DNA of 64,000 nucleotides from the NCBI RefSeq assembly GCF_000015865.1, contig NC_009012.1:1116001-1180000 (forward strand). Direction: 5' to 3'. A program made the translations under genes and the position numbers. Source of the stretch: Acetivibrio thermocellus ATCC 27405. GTDB taxonomy: Bacteria; Bacillota; Clostridia; Acetivibrionales; Acetivibrionaceae. Below, piece after piece: positions 48,769-58,802 of the stretch (positions are counted from its first letter, which is position 1; every line of letters begins with the position of its first letter). The notes under the pieces were generated by a model, which was given only the letters and a program-made list of their open reading frames with translations, had not been told where the DNA came from and did no database searches.

Positions 48769-48780
48769 AATCAACTCACC

Positions 48781-49932
48781 TCAGATTCTTTCATAATTTG
48801 CATATTTGGAAATATTAAGAAGTATGCCCACTCCTGCCATCAGGAAAATAAGAGAGGTTCCTCCGTAGCTGAAGAACGGAAGGGGCATTCCCGTAACCGG
48901 CATGGAAGATGTAACAACCGCAACATTTATAATCGCCTGAAAAGCAATCAGCGAAGTTATTCCTATGGCGACCAGACTTCCAAAAACGTCAGGCGCGTTC
49001 ATGGAAACTTTAACTCCACGCCATATAAAGATAAGGAACAAAAGAAGTACCAGGGCAACTCCTATAAATCCCAATTCTTCGGCCAATACCGCCAGAATAA
49101 AGTCATTATACGGTTCAGGAATATAAAGGAACTTCTGAAGACTGTTTCCCAATCCTCTTCCAAACAATCCGCCGGAACCAATGGCATAAAGGGATTGTAT
49201 AACCTGCCATCCTGCTCCTTTTGGGTCTTCCCACGGATTTAAAAAGGATAAAACTCTTTTCATCCTGTATTCGGAAGTAAAAATCAAATAACTTACCGCC
49301 GCAACAGCAGGCACTCCCATTAATACAAAATGTTTTATCTTTGCTCCTGCGCAAAAAAGAATTACACACGATACCAAACCTATAATAATTGTCGCACTCA
49401 TGTGGGGTTCCAAAAGCAGCAGCAATGCATGAATACCTATCAGTATCAGGTATGGAACAAGACCCCTGAAAAAGTACTTCAGGCTATCCTGCCTTTTAGA
49501 AAGACTGTAAGACAAAAACAGTATCATAGCCAGCTTGGCAAATTCAGAAGGCTGAAAATCAACAAATCCAAGGTCAAACCACCGGGTTGCATTGTTACGG
49601 GTGGCACCGATTCCGTCAATCCACACAACAGAAAGCATCCCTAAACTTACAAGCATGATAATGGGCGACAATTTACCAAGTTTTCTGTAGTCAATATTCA
49701 TTGTGACAAACATCGCAAAAAGTCCCACAGGAACATACAGCAACTGCTTCTTTAAAAAATGATACGAATCACCTTTCATATAGTTATATGCATGGGGAGC
49801 ACTGGAACTAAATACCATTATAGAACCAATGGTAAGCATTATCAACACAGTCAGAAATATTAAAAAATCAAACGGCTTTTTAGTTGTAATTGCAGATTTC
49901 ATTGTTGAAGATTTTATTGCTGCAGCTTTCAT
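48781..49932 (-). CDS. ftsW: SEDS glycosyltransferase FtsW/SpoVE
   Basis: SEDS proteins polymerise glycan strands from lipid II with a partner class B PBP. The 383-residue protein has about ten membrane segments and the blocks FQPSEFAKLAMILFL and NPWEDPKGAGWQVIQSLYAIGSGGLFGRGLG, with FFSYGGTSLIFLM near the end. Its place in the dcw cluster with a PBP gene makes a division or sporulation role (FtsW or SpoVE) more likely than elongation. GAGGGGG precedes the ATG. Confidence 0.93.
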   Translation of the reverse strand: MKAAAIKSSTMKSAITTKKPFDFLIFLTVLIMLTIGSIMVFSSSAPHAYNYMKGDSYHFLKKQLLYVPVGLFAMFVTMNIDYRKLGKLSPIIMLVSLGMLSVVWIDGIGATRNNATRWFDLGFVDFQPSEFAKLAMILFLSYSLSKRQDSLKYFFRGLVPYLILIGIHALLLLLEPHMSATIIIGLVSCVILFCAGAKIKHFVLMGVPAVAAVSYLIFTSEYRMKRVLSFLNPWEDPKGAGWQVIQSLYAIGSGGLFGRGLGNSLQKFLYIPEPYNDFILAVLAEELGFIGVALVLLLFLIFIWRGVKVSMNAPDVFGSLVAIGITSLIAFQAIINVAVVTSSMPVTGMPLPFFSYGGTSLIFLMAGVGILLNISKYANYERI

Positions 49933-50012
49933 CGTTTTCCCCCTCTGAAATTCGGCCTTAAAAGCAGTTAATATTTTTGGCCGGATTTTTACTTTGCAAA
50001 ATCGCGGTTAAA

Positions 50013-51005
50013 TCAATAAAATTTAAGTCTCAGCGCAAAGAAACCAAGGATGCAAAGAAGTACCGTTATTGTCCAAAATACCAGAACCACCTTTACTTCT
50101 TTCCAGCCTGAAAGTTCAAAATGGTGATGAATAGGTGCCATTTTGAAAACTCTTTTGCCTGTCAGTTTAAACGAAAGCACCTGTATCATAACCGACAATG
50201 CCTCAACAACGTAAATACCGCCGACAATCAACAGTATGAGAGGCATTTTCATCAAAATTGCAATTGCACCTACGGCACCGCCTAATGCCAAAGAACCTGT
50301 ATCTCCCATAAAAATTCTTGCAGGGTACGCGTTAAATGTCAAAAAACCCAAACATCCTCCGGCAACCATGGCCGAAAACATTTTTATGTATTCCCACTCG
50401 CTTCTGGTCATTGCCACTATGGTGAAAAAGACAGTTACTATCAAAGTCACTCCTGCTGCAAGTCCGTCCAACCCGTCGGTAATGTTCACTGCATTCGTTG
50501 AGGCTATCAAAACAAGCACAACAAATGGGACAAACAACCATCCCAGCGACACCGTTTTATCCATTCCCATAAAAGGAATAATGATGTCCGAAGTATGGGT
50601 ATGAGACAAATAAACGGCAAAAGTGACAGCCACCAAAAGAAGACCGAACATTTTTTGATTCCAGTAAAGACCGTCTTTCCTTTTCTTTACCACTTTTATA
50701 AAATCGTCAATAAAACCAATAAGCCCAAACCCAAGAGTTACAAAAATAAGAGGAAGAATCCTCCTGTCATGTCCTGCATAAAAAGCTGCAAGAACAGTAA
50801 CAGGTATGAGGAAAATCATTCCCCCCATGGTCGGCGTACCTGTCTTTTTATAATGAGTCTTCGGTCCGTCATCCCTTACCGTCTGACCGAACTTCAAACG
50901 CGTCAGCATCGGTATAAGCACAGGACCTAATATCAGTGAAAAAGCAAAACTCAATATAAATACAAAAACATGCGGTGAAATATTAAACGGCAAATTCAAT
51001 TTCAC
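50013..51005 (-). CDS. mraY: Phospho-N-acetylmuramoyl-pentapeptide transferase
   Basis: MraY makes lipid I at the membrane. The motifs FIDDFIKV, TDGLDGLAAG and MAPIHHHFELSGW carry the metal-binding aspartates and histidines. About ten hydrophobic segments, 330 residues. The start is GTG 51005 near GGGGGAG; a TTG two codons on (50999) has better spacing. It is followed by ftsW without murD. Confidence 0.96.
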   Translation of the reverse strand: MKLNLPFNISPHVFVFILSFAFSLILGPVLIPMLTRLKFGQTVRDDGPKTHYKKTGTPTMGGMIFLIPVTVLAAFYAGHDRRILPLIFVTLGFGLIGFIDDFIKVVKKRKDGLYWNQKMFGLLLVAVTFAVYLSHTHTSDIIIPFMGMDKTVSLGWLFVPFVVLVLIASTNAVNITDGLDGLAAGVTLIVTVFFTIVAMTRSEWEYIKMFSAMVAGGCLGFLTFNAYPARIFMGDTGSLALGGAVGAIAILMKMPLILLIVGGIYVVEALSVMIQVLSFKLTGKRVFKMAPIHHHFELSGWKEVKVVLVFWTITVLLCILGFFALRLKFY

Positions 51006-51086
51006 ACTCCCCCATTAATACTAAATGTCATCTTGCTGTAAATTGTCAAAGAGATTTTATACCACTCCAAATTTACACCTTTAAGC

Positions 51087-52460
51087 TCAGCCAGTCAATA
51101 TATTAACTATTTCCTCCATTTTCATACCTCTCGAACCCTTTACAAGAAGCACATCACCGCTCTTTACAAATTCTTTTAAAAACTTTGCGGCATCCATATT
51201 GTCTTTAAATTCAAAAACCTTTTCTTCTTTTGCTCCTGCTTCAACGGCACCACGGACAATATTACTTCTGTACTCTCCCACGGCCACAATATAATCTATC
51301 CCTTTTGAAGCAGCATATTTTCCCACTTCCATATGAGCACTTTTAGAGAATTCCCCCAGCTCAAGCATGTCACCCAATACGGCAAAGGTTCTGCCTTCAC
51401 CGGATATATCCTTTAAAACGTCAATAGCCGCCTCCATTGACTGGGGACTTGCATTGTAAGCATCGTTTATAATCTTTAAACCGTTATAGTTTATAATATC
51501 AAGTCTCATCTTTCCCGGGGAAAACTCTTCAATTCCCTCAACTATTTTCTCCGGCGGTATTCCAAGCTCAATTCCCACTGCTATACCTGCAAGGGCATTG
51601 TAAACATTATGAATTCCCGGCACAGGAATTCTCACCCTGTATTCTTTTCCTCTAATCTCAATATCAAAAGTGGAGCCTTTTTCCCCCAAAGATTCCACAT
51701 TGTATGCCCGCAAATCCAGCCCTTCCTCCATTCCGTAAAATACCGTCCTGAACTTCAAAAGGTTGTTTAATCCATACAATAATTTGTCATCACCATTTAG
51801 TATTGCCAATCCTTTCTCATTTAAGCCCTCAAAAATCTCCATTTTTGCTTTTAATATGTTATTTTTTGAACCCAGCTTTTCTATATGGGATACTCCTATA
51901 TTGGTTATTATTGCAATATCAGGTTTTACTATAGACGTAAGACGGCTTATTTCGCCAAAACCGCTCATGCCCATTTCCACAACGGCAGCCTCGTGGGATT
52001 TGTCAAGGTTGAAAATTGTAAGAGGCACACCGATTTCATTGTTAAAATTACCCTGGTTCTTCAGCACCTTGAAGCCTTTTGACAGCACTGCCGCAACCAT
52101 TTCCTTGGTGCTTGTTTTCCCCACACTTCCGGTAATTCCTACAAAAGGGATCTTGAATTTTTGTCTGTAATACACCGCAAGATCCCTTAAAGCCTTAAGT
52201 GTATCCGAAACCTTTATTAAAACTTTGCCGGGAAATGGTTCCGTTTCCTTTTGAGTAAGGCTGCCCAGAGCTCCATGCTCCAAAGCAGACGCAATATAGT
52301 TGTGTCCGTCAAATCTTTCTCCAATAAGAGGAATAAACAAATCTCCCTGTTTTATATTCCTCGAATCGGTGGAAATGTTATAAAAAACAGTATTGACTTC
52401 TCCGGATATTAAAGTGCCGCCAACCGCTTTTACTACTTCTTCGCATTTTAAAATTTCCAT
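51087..52460 (-). CDS. murF: UDP-MurNAc-tripeptide:D-Ala-D-Ala ligase
   Basis: MurF adds D-Ala-D-Ala to UDP-MurNAc-tripeptide. The P-loop GITGSVGKTSTKEM lies near residue 107, with NDAYNASPQSMEAAID and LVKGSRGMKME later. The three Mur ligase domains and 457 residues are normal. GGAGGG precedes the ATG. Between murE and mraY, 21 bases after murE. Confidence 0.96.
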   Translation of the reverse strand: MEILKCEEVVKAVGGTLISGEVNTVFYNISTDSRNIKQGDLFIPLIGERFDGHNYIASALEHGALGSLTQKETEPFPGKVLIKVSDTLKALRDLAVYYRQKFKIPFVGITGSVGKTSTKEMVAAVLSKGFKVLKNQGNFNNEIGVPLTIFNLDKSHEAAVVEMGMSGFGEISRLTSIVKPDIAIITNIGVSHIEKLGSKNNILKAKMEIFEGLNEKGLAILNGDDKLLYGLNNLLKFRTVFYGMEEGLDLRAYNVESLGEKGSTFDIEIRGKEYRVRIPVPGIHNVYNALAGIAVGIELGIPPEKIVEGIEEFSPGKMRLDIINYNGLKIINDAYNASPQSMEAAIDVLKDISGEGRTFAVLGDMLELGEFSKSAHMEVGKYAASKGIDYIVAVGEYRSNIVRGAVEAGAKEEKVFEFKDNMDAAKFLKEFVKSGDVLLVKGSRGMKMEEIVNILTG

Positions 52461-52481
52461 TCAATATTCCCTCCAGGCCGG

Positions 52482-53939
52482 TTAATTATTGCCACTGTCC
52501 AATTCCTTCAATATATCCCTTACTACTTCCCTCTCGTCAAAATGAATTGTTTTATCTTTTAGAATTATATATGTCTCATGTCCCTTACCCGCAAGGAGAA
52601 TTATGTCCTTTGGCTTCGCATTCATCAAAGCATATTTTATGGCTTCACGCCTATCGGTAATCGTAGTATACAAACCACCTGTCTGTTTAATTCCTTCTTC
52701 AATGTCTCTTATTATGGCATCCGGATCTTCCGTCCGGGGATTATCCGAAGTTATGATTGTAAAATCCGCCAATTGTCCCGATATCCTGCCCATAATCGGT
52801 CTTTTGGTTTTGTCACGGTCTCCGCCACAGCCGAATACACAAACTACTCGTCCGGGAGCATATGCTTTTACCGTGGTTAAAATATTTTCAAGACTGTCAG
52901 GGGAGTGGGCATAGTCAATCATTACGGTATAATCTTTTTTGATATCAAGAACTTCCGCCCTGCCTGGGACAGTTACCTTTTCCAACCCTTTTTTGATATA
53001 TTCAAAGGGAACTCCCATAAGAGCACAGGTTCCTATTGCGGCTAAAGCATTATATACACTGAATTTTCCGGGAATATTCACTCTGACATCCCCGGTAAAC
53101 CAAGGGGAAACAACCGTAAAATCCACACTGTCCGGGTGATGTACAATATCCACCGCCCTCAAATCTGCTTTGTTGTCTATCCCCATTGTATAGACTTCGC
53201 ACCTGGCGCTGTCCACCACTTTCGGTCCAAATTCATTGTCTATATTTATTAGGCCTTTTTTACACATGCCAAAAAGCTTGATTTTCGCATTAAGGTAATT
53301 TTCAAAAGTTTTATGAAAATCAAGATGATCTCTTGAAAGGTTGGTAAACACCCCTATTTCATACTCACAGCAGCTTACCCTGTGAAGCTCGAGAGCATGA
53401 GAAGACACTTCCATCACAACACTGTTTACGTTTTTTTGCACCATTTCTGAAAAAAGTTCTTGAAGATCGTAACTTTCCGGAGTTGTTCGGTCCGTCGGAA
53501 GAACTTCGTGTCCTATCATATTTGCTATTGTACCGACAAGTCCAACCTTTTGCCCAAAGGCTTCAAGAATTGATTTAATCATGTATGTAGTGGTAGTCTT
53601 TCCTTTTGTACCGGTTATGCCCACAAGATTAAACTTGCTTGACGGATGCCCGAAAAAAATGTCGGCCACGCTGGCAAGAGCATATCTTGTATCCTTAACC
53701 CTGACAACCGTCGCGTCATCGGGAACGTCAACATCTTTTTGAACCAGAAAAGCTCTGGTCCCATTCTCAATTGCCTGGGGAATAAACTTGTGTCCATCCA
53801 CCTTAAAGCCTTCTATACAGACAAAGAGAGAACCTGCTTTTGCTTTTCTGGAATCATAAGCAATATCCTTGATTTCGACATCCATATCGCCTTCAACTTC
53901 AAGTACATTAAGTCCTTTTACCAGGTCTTTAAGTTTCAT
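52482..53939 (-). CDS. murE: UDP-MurNAc-L-Ala-D-Glu ligase (diaminopimelate-adding)
   Basis: MurE adds the third amino acid of the stem peptide. The P-loop is GITGTKGKTTTTYM. The DNPR motif (TSDNPRTEDPD) is the signature for meso-diaminopimelate instead of lysine, which fits the riboswitch-controlled dap operon in this window. 485 residues. AGGAGG precedes the ATG. Confidence 0.96.
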   Translation of the reverse strand: MKLKDLVKGLNVLEVEGDMDVEIKDIAYDSRKAKAGSLFVCIEGFKVDGHKFIPQAIENGTRAFLVQKDVDVPDDATVVRVKDTRYALASVADIFFGHPSSKFNLVGITGTKGKTTTTYMIKSILEAFGQKVGLVGTIANMIGHEVLPTDRTTPESYDLQELFSEMVQKNVNSVVMEVSSHALELHRVSCCEYEIGVFTNLSRDHLDFHKTFENYLNAKIKLFGMCKKGLINIDNEFGPKVVDSARCEVYTMGIDNKADLRAVDIVHHPDSVDFTVVSPWFTGDVRVNIPGKFSVYNALAAIGTCALMGVPFEYIKKGLEKVTVPGRAEVLDIKKDYTVMIDYAHSPDSLENILTTVKAYAPGRVVCVFGCGGDRDKTKRPIMGRISGQLADFTIITSDNPRTEDPDAIIRDIEEGIKQTGGLYTTITDRREAIKYALMNAKPKDIILLAGKGHETYIILKDKTIHFDEREVVRDILKELDSGNN

Positions 53940-54016
53940 AAAAATCCTCCTGTCAAATTACGCTTTCCACGTTTTATTCTACGTTTTTATAATACATTTG
54001 TACAGTGTTTCGTCGG

Positions 54017-56188
54017 CTAATGCGTATCAAGGAATACAAACTCAACCTCAACCACCTCGCCCTGAGGTATTTTGGTTCCCGGTTCAACGCTTTGCTTGAC
54101 CGCATTACCGTTTCCCACAACTTTTATATTAAGTCCTGCGGCATTCAAAGCTTTGGTCGCTTCATCAATTGTCTTGTTGGTCACATCCGGTACTTCAACC
54201 ATTATTTGTTCTTCCGGTTCGTAGGTATACATAATAACAACGGATTTTTTTGCAAGCTGCGCACCTGGCTTTGGAGTTTGCTCTTTAATAATCGCATTTC
54301 CGTCAGTGCTGTCCCCTTCTATTCTATATTCAAGTCCATATTCTTTTAGAATCTTTTTTGCTTCATCTATAGTTTTGTCTCTTACATCGGGAACATATAC
54401 CTCTTCTGCTATCATTTCCATGTCTTTATCGGTGTATCTTCTTTCAACTCCAAGATAGCTTAATGTTTCCTCCACTATTTTACCCGCCACCGGCGCAGCG
54501 ATAGTTCCTCCGTAATATGATTCACCTCTTGGATTATCCAAAGCCACCAGAACACATATCCGAGGATTGTCTGCCGGTGCAATAGCTGCAAAGGAGGCTA
54601 CATATACTCCTTCAACATCAGTTTCCGAAGTACCTGTCTTTCCAGCCACCCTGTATCCTTTAACATACGCATTTCTTCCGGTACCTTCAGATACCACTCC
54701 TTCCAAAACATCCAGAAGGGTTTGGCAAGTTTCTTTTGAAATAACATTTCTCACAACCTGAGGTTCGAATTTCTCAACCACATTTCCCTCTGAGTCAACA
54801 ATCTCTTTTACAAGGTGAGGTTTTATAAGCTTTCCTCCGTTGGCAATCGCCCCATAGGCGGCAATCATTTCAAGGGGAGTAACTTTAAATCTCTGTCCAA
54901 AGGATGCAACCGCCAAGTCAATATCCGTCGGTTTTGCATGGAAATTTCCCTGAGCTTCTCCAGGAAGCTCTATACCCGTCTTGTCATAAAATCCAAAGGC
55001 CCGAAGATAATTGTAAAACTTGTCAACACCAATATCCAATGCTACTTTGACAAAAGCTGGGTTACAGGAATTGTACACGGCTTCCCTGAAAGATTCCTCT
55101 CCATGGAAATTCTCCTTCCAACACTTTATATTATGTCCCTGGACAGTAATGGTTCTGTCACTGGTTCTTGTTTCGGGAGTCACAACCCCTTCTTCAAATC
55201 CTATGGCCGTTGTTATTGCCTTAAAAGTGGAACCCGGTTCATAGGTATCCGAAACCGCCTTGTTTCTCCATACTGTCCTGTACAAGGTTTCCACATCCTT
55301 CTGTGAAGTCCCGGTCCATGTGGCAGGATCTTCTGACGGCGGGCAGGCTCTGGGATCGTTGAGATTAAAATCAGGTTTTGATACCAACGCCAGAATTTCT
55401 CCGTTTCTGGGATCCATCACAATGGCAAAAGCACCGTTTGCCACCTTGTTGTCCTCTATAGCTTTCTGCAAAGCTTCCTCGGCAAAATACTGTATGTTTT
55501 CGTCAATTGTGAGCACTACATTCAAACCATCCTGAGGGTCAATACGTTTGTTTTCATAGTTGGGCATCTGCCTTCCCTGGGCATCGACCTCACTTAAGAT
55601 TTTGCCCGGCACTCCCTTAAGGTATTTTTCCATGGTTTTCTCAATACCGTCCAAACCCTGATTGTCTTCCCCGACAAATCCTATTACATGGGCCGCAAGA
55701 TTTCCCTTTGGATAATACCTTTTTGTATCCTCGTCAATATACAGACCCTTGATTTTTTCTTCACTTTTCCACTGTCTTATCTGGTCGCCAATGCTCTTTT
55801 CGACTCTCTTCTTTATTATCTCATACCGACTGTTGGTCTTGTTTATTTTCTTTAATACTGCTTCCTCATCGAGGTCCAAAAACTCTGCAAGTTTTTTTGC
55901 AATTTGCTCTCTTACTTCCGGTGACTTGTCTATCTCCGTGGGATTTACCACTATTCTGTCAACAGTGGCACTTATGGCAAGCTGCTTGCCGTTTCTGTCA
56001 AGTATTGATCCTCTTCTCGGAGGTATTTCCCGGTCGCTGTTTTGCTGTTCGTAAGCTTTTCTCTGCAGTTCCTCGCCTCTGACAATTTGAAGCCATCCAA
56101 CTCTACCTAATAAAGCTATTATCAAAAAAGTAAATATCAACAATACTGCCAAAAGCCTTTTTTTCATCACCAAAGTCGTGCCTGCCAA
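54017..56188 (-). CDS. Class B penicillin-binding protein with two PASTA domains (SpoVD/PBP2-like)
   Basis: This transpeptidase crosslinks septal peptidoglycan. A single membrane anchor (about 10-30) is followed by the dimerisation region (RRGSILDRNGKQLA) and the catalytic domain: Ser320 in EPGSTFKA, SCN at 374-376, KTGT at 517-520. Two PASTA domains (VYVPDVRDKTIDEAKK and VEVPDVTNKTIDEATK) end the 723 residues. It starts with TTG 56188 six bases after GGAGGG. SpoVD of Bacillus has one PASTA domain; without paralogues to compare I cannot choose between the vegetative FtsI role and SpoVD. Confidence 0.93.
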   Translation of the reverse strand: MAGTTLVMKKRLLAVLLIFTFLIIALLGRVGWLQIVRGEELQRKAYEQQNSDREIPPRRGSILDRNGKQLAISATVDRIVVNPTEIDKSPEVREQIAKKLAEFLDLDEEAVLKKINKTNSRYEIIKKRVEKSIGDQIRQWKSEEKIKGLYIDEDTKRYYPKGNLAAHVIGFVGEDNQGLDGIEKTMEKYLKGVPGKILSEVDAQGRQMPNYENKRIDPQDGLNVVLTIDENIQYFAEEALQKAIEDNKVANGAFAIVMDPRNGEILALVSKPDFNLNDPRACPPSEDPATWTGTSQKDVETLYRTVWRNKAVSDTYEPGSTFKAITTAIGFEEGVVTPETRTSDRTITVQGHNIKCWKENFHGEESFREAVYNSCNPAFVKVALDIGVDKFYNYLRAFGFYDKTGIELPGEAQGNFHAKPTDIDLAVASFGQRFKVTPLEMIAAYGAIANGGKLIKPHLVKEIVDSEGNVVEKFEPQVVRNVISKETCQTLLDVLEGVVSEGTGRNAYVKGYRVAGKTGTSETDVEGVYVASFAAIAPADNPRICVLVALDNPRGESYYGGTIAAPVAGKIVEETLSYLGVERRYTDKDMEMIAEEVYVPDVRDKTIDEAKKILKEYGLEYRIEGDSTDGNAIIKEQTPKPGAQLAKKSVVIMYTYEPEEQIMVEVPDVTNKTIDEATKALNAAGLNIKVVGNGNAVKQSVEPGTKIPQGEVVEVEFVFLDTH

Positions 56189-56388
56189 CCGAATCCCTCC
56201 AGTACCGTTCTTAATATTATAAAAAACTGCCCACTAAATTTAAGCCACACAAATCTTGCCCCAAATAAAAAGAACTGTATTTCTTCTTAAGGCTTACTTA
56301 AAATTTAACGTGCAGTTTTACAAAAAAATAAAAATATATTCTTTTATACCGGCAATATTATCATTTACTTGTCTTTAAGCAGCAAGCT

Positions 56389-56877
56389 TTAATACAAAAG
56401 ATTGGCAAGCAAATTAACCTTGTTAATAATGACAGAGAATATGCCGGCATTTTTCATTTCCTCCTCTTTTGCCGCTTCAGATACTATGGTAAGGTCGGTT
56501 TGAGGAACCCTCACATATGTAATCTGATGCTTGTCAGGTTTGTGCATTCCAAGCTCTTTTTCGGCAAATTCCTTTATCTTCTGTATGTCAATACTGTTTT
56601 CTATTTCAACTTTTATCCTGATGTTTTCATTTTTTAATTCATTATAAGCTTTAAGTTGTTTGTCTATTTCATAATTCATCTCAGTTATACGGGAATATCT
56701 ATACATCGCTAGGGATCCCATGGCAAATACAAGCAGCAGACAAAGAACAATCTTCCTTTTAACTTTGTTGTTGTTCCTTTGTTTCTTCTTGGCATTTAGT
56801 ACCGCGTTTTCTTCATATACGTCATATACTAATTTTCTGGCTGCCGTACCGTTTATGTAATTCTTATCCTCTAACAT
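56389..56877 (-). CDS. ftsL: FtsL-like septum protein
   Basis: The 162-residue protein has a basic cytoplasmic part, one membrane segment (IVLCLLLVFAMGSLAMY, about 47-65) and an extracellular coiled coil (NYEIDKQLKAYNELKNENIRIKV region) ending in EFAEKELGMHKPD, the FtsL/DivIC pattern. It lies where ftsL stands in dcw clusters, between rsmH and the PBP gene. GAGGTG precedes the ATG. The tail after residue 125 is longer than in Bacillus FtsL. Confidence 0.85.
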   Translation of the reverse strand: MLEDKNYINGTAARKLVYDVYEENAVLNAKKKQRNNNKVKRKIVLCLLLVFAMGSLAMYRYSRITEMNYEIDKQLKAYNELKNENIRIKVEIENSIDIQKIKEFAEKELGMHKPDKHQITYVRVPQTDLTIVSEAAKEEEMKNAGIFSVIINKVNLLANLLY

Positions 56878-56989
56878 ATGTATTCACCTCAAACCGATTA
56901 TATTCCCATTAAACAGACAACAAATCCGGGGGTCAGCTAAAAGCATACCCACCCGGAATAATCAATCAAAAACCGTCTGCCGTAAGGTT

Positions 56990-57265
56990 TTGTCTTTTGT
57001 TATGCTACTTAATTCTCTCTTTTCCAATTTGGCTTTCATCTTTTGTTTACTTTCTTGCTTTGTCTTTTGTGTGTTTTTTAATAAGGGTTTTCATTTGTTT
57101 TTTGAGTTTTGTTATAATGGTATAACTTTTTCTTTTGTATTAAGTTTTAAAAAAATTTTTGCCTTAATTTTGGACTTTGTCTTTTGTTTTTAAGTTTTTT
57201 GTCTTTTGTTGTTTTTCTACTTTTTGGTTTGCTTTTGTGTTTTTAACATTTTATCTTTTGTATAT
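56990..57265 (-). repeat. Cluster of seven ACAAAAGA motifs in an A-rich spacer
   Basis: In the 438-base gap between rsmH and ftsL the plus strand has TCTTTTGT at 56993, 57039, 57063, 57131, 57180, 57202 and 57254 (ACAAAAGA on the transcribed strand). Spacings are 46, 24, 68, 49, 22 and 52 bases, loosely multiples of 22-25. The transcript strand is very A-rich and poor in G and U. A short palindrome GTTATA-ATGG-TATAAC is at 57111-57126. No ORF or terminator is seen. Confidence 0.75.
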
Positions 57266-57315
57266 TTTTACTTTTATCCTTTGCTGTCGCCTCAGTTTGT
57301 ATCTATTTAAATCTT

Positions 57316-58257
57316 TTAAATTTTTTCCAGAACTCTAAGTTTTGCACTTCTTGCTCTTGGATTTTCCTCAAGTTCTTTTTCCTTCGGAACTATCGGCTTT
57401 CTGTTTACAAGTACTCCTTCAGGTTTTCTTCCGCATGTGCAAACCGGAAATTGTTTCGGGCAAATACAAGGGTTTACTTTCTTGTTGAACTCGTCTTTCA
57501 CAATCCTGTCCTCAAGAGAATGGAATGTTATTATGCAAAACCTTCCTCCGGGCTTTAGAAGCTCTGTACCGTCTTCAATAGTTTTGGCAAGTATCCCAAG
57601 TTCATTGTTTACAGCTATCCTTAATGCCTGAAAAGTCCTTTTTGCCGGATGGGGACCTCCCCGTCTTGCAGAACTCGGTATCGCCGCTTTAATAATGTCA
57701 ACCAGCTCTCCCGTTGTCTCAATTTCTTTTTTCTTTCTCGCCTCTACAATAAACTCCGCAATCCTTGACGCCCATTTTTCTTCTCCATAGTCCCGAATTA
57801 TTCTTTTTATTTCCTCTCTGCCATATTCATTGACTATTTTCTTTGCAGTAAGCTCTCCTCTTCTGTCCATCCTCATATCTAATGGAGCGTCTTTGTTGTA
57901 GCTAAATCCCCTGGAAGCTTCATCAAGCTGGTGGGAGGAAACCCCCAAATCCAAAAGTATGCCGTCCACAGACTCAATATTGTTTTTTTGGCAGACTTCC
58001 TTGATGTTTACAAAATTCGTATTTACAAGGATAATTTTTGCCTTCGAATTTATTTGGACCAGTTTTTCCTGTGACGTTTTAATTGCGAATTCGTCCTGAT
58101 CCAAACCAATTAGTGTACCGCTTTCATCGAGCCTTTTTAAAATTTCGCCGGAATGCCCCGCACCTCCCACGGTGCCGTCTATGTATACTCCGTCCGGCTT
58201 GATGGCAAGGTTTGAAATGGTTTCTTCGAGCAAAACGGGTTTGTGTTGAAATTCCAT
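57316..58257 (-). CDS. rsmH: 16S rRNA (cytosine-1402-N4)-methyltransferase
   Basis: RsmH methylates C1402 of 16S rRNA. The SAM site is [12 protein letters not shown] near residues 25-36; [22 protein letters not shown] and [13 protein letters not shown] are signatures of this family. 313 residues, full length. Second gene of the mraZ operon, 49 bases after mraZ. Confidence 0.97.
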   Translation of the reverse strand: MEFQHKPVLLEETISNLAIKPDGVYIDGTVGGAGHSGEILKRLDESGTLIGLDQDEFAIKTSQEKLVQINSKAKIILVNTNFVNIKEVCQKNNIESVDGILLDLGVSSHQLDEASRGFSYNKDAPLDMRMDRRGELTAKKIVNEYGREEIKRIIRDYGEEKWASRIAEFIVEARKKKEIETTGELVDIIKAAIPSSARRGGPHPAKRTFQALRIAVNNELGILAKTIEDGTELLKPGGRFCIITFHSLEDRIVKDEFNKKVNPCICPKQFPVCTCGRKPEGVLVNRKPIVPKEKELEENPRARSAKLRVLEKI

Positions 58258-58306
58258 TTAGATTAACCAACTCCTATGTCAGAATTTACTGTCTTTCCAA
58301 TCGACC

Positions 58307-58738
58307 TCAGATTCCCAGCATCGCCATCTTTTCAGCTATGCTTTCGGCACTCATATTTTCATCCCCAGAATAGCTTTCCCATTTGCTCTTATCCCATACT
58401 TCAACCCTTGTGGATACACCAATTATATACACATCTTTTTCCAAGCCCGCATATTCCCTTAAATTCTGCGGTATAAGTATCCTTCCCTGCTTGTCCACTT
58501 CTACTTCTGCGGCACCTGCAAAGAAGAATCTGACAAACGCTCTTACATCTTTATCCGTGAATGGAAGTGATCTAAGCTTGGCTTCCAAGTTGCTCCATTC
58601 TTCCAGCGAATACGCAAACAAACAGTTATCCAGGCCCTTGGTCAATATAAATTTCTCACCAAGTCCTTCTCTGAATTTGGAAGGTATAATCACCCTGCCT
58701 TTGGCATCAACTGAATGTTGGTATTCACCATAAAACAA
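58307..58738 (-). CDS. mraZ: Transcriptional regulator MraZ
   Basis: MraZ is a DNA-binding protein of the AbrB/SpoVT fold that controls its own dcw operon. I start at TTG 58738 ([20 protein letters not shown]), six bases after GAGGTG, which matches known MraZ starts; a GTG three codons earlier overlaps that site. Two MraZ repeats ([14 protein letters not shown] and [15 protein letters not shown]) are clear. 143 residues. Confidence 0.95.
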   Translation of the reverse strand: MFYGEYQHSVDAKGRVIIPSKFREGLGEKFILTKGLDNCLFAYSLEEWSNLEAKLRSLPFTDKDVRAFVRFFFAGAAEVEVDKQGRILIPQNLREYAGLEKDVYIIGVSTRVEVWDKSKWESYSGDENMSAESIAEKMAMLGI

Positions 58739-58766
58739 CAATTTCACCTCACATTTTGGAACAACT

Positions 58767-58796
58767 CACCACTTCGCACCACTTTCCACCACTTCT
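58767..58796 (-). promoter_or_regulatory. MraZ operator: three 10-bp direct repeats
   Basis: On the minus strand AAGTGGTG is repeated three times at exact 10-bp spacing (plus-strand units CACCACTTCG, CACCACTTTC, CACCACTTCT). Known MraZ operators are clusters of short direct repeats upstream of mraZ, TGGG boxes in Escherichia coli and AAAGTG boxes in Mollicutes; these agree with the latter. Confidence 0.8.
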
Positions 58797-58802
58797 ACTT
58801 CA

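Noticed and set aside
48532-49242. A 236-codon plus-strand ORF across murG and ftsW
   Set aside because: It is antisense to two clear genes and has no family similarity or ribosome site that I can see.
56990-57193. A plus-strand ORF rich in Phe and Leu in the rsmH-ftsL gap
   Set aside because: It comes from the T-rich repeats, has no ribosome site and reads against the operon.
56990-57265. The seven repeated 8-mers as a CRISPR array
   Set aside because: The repeats are too short, the spacing varies and no cas gene is in the window.
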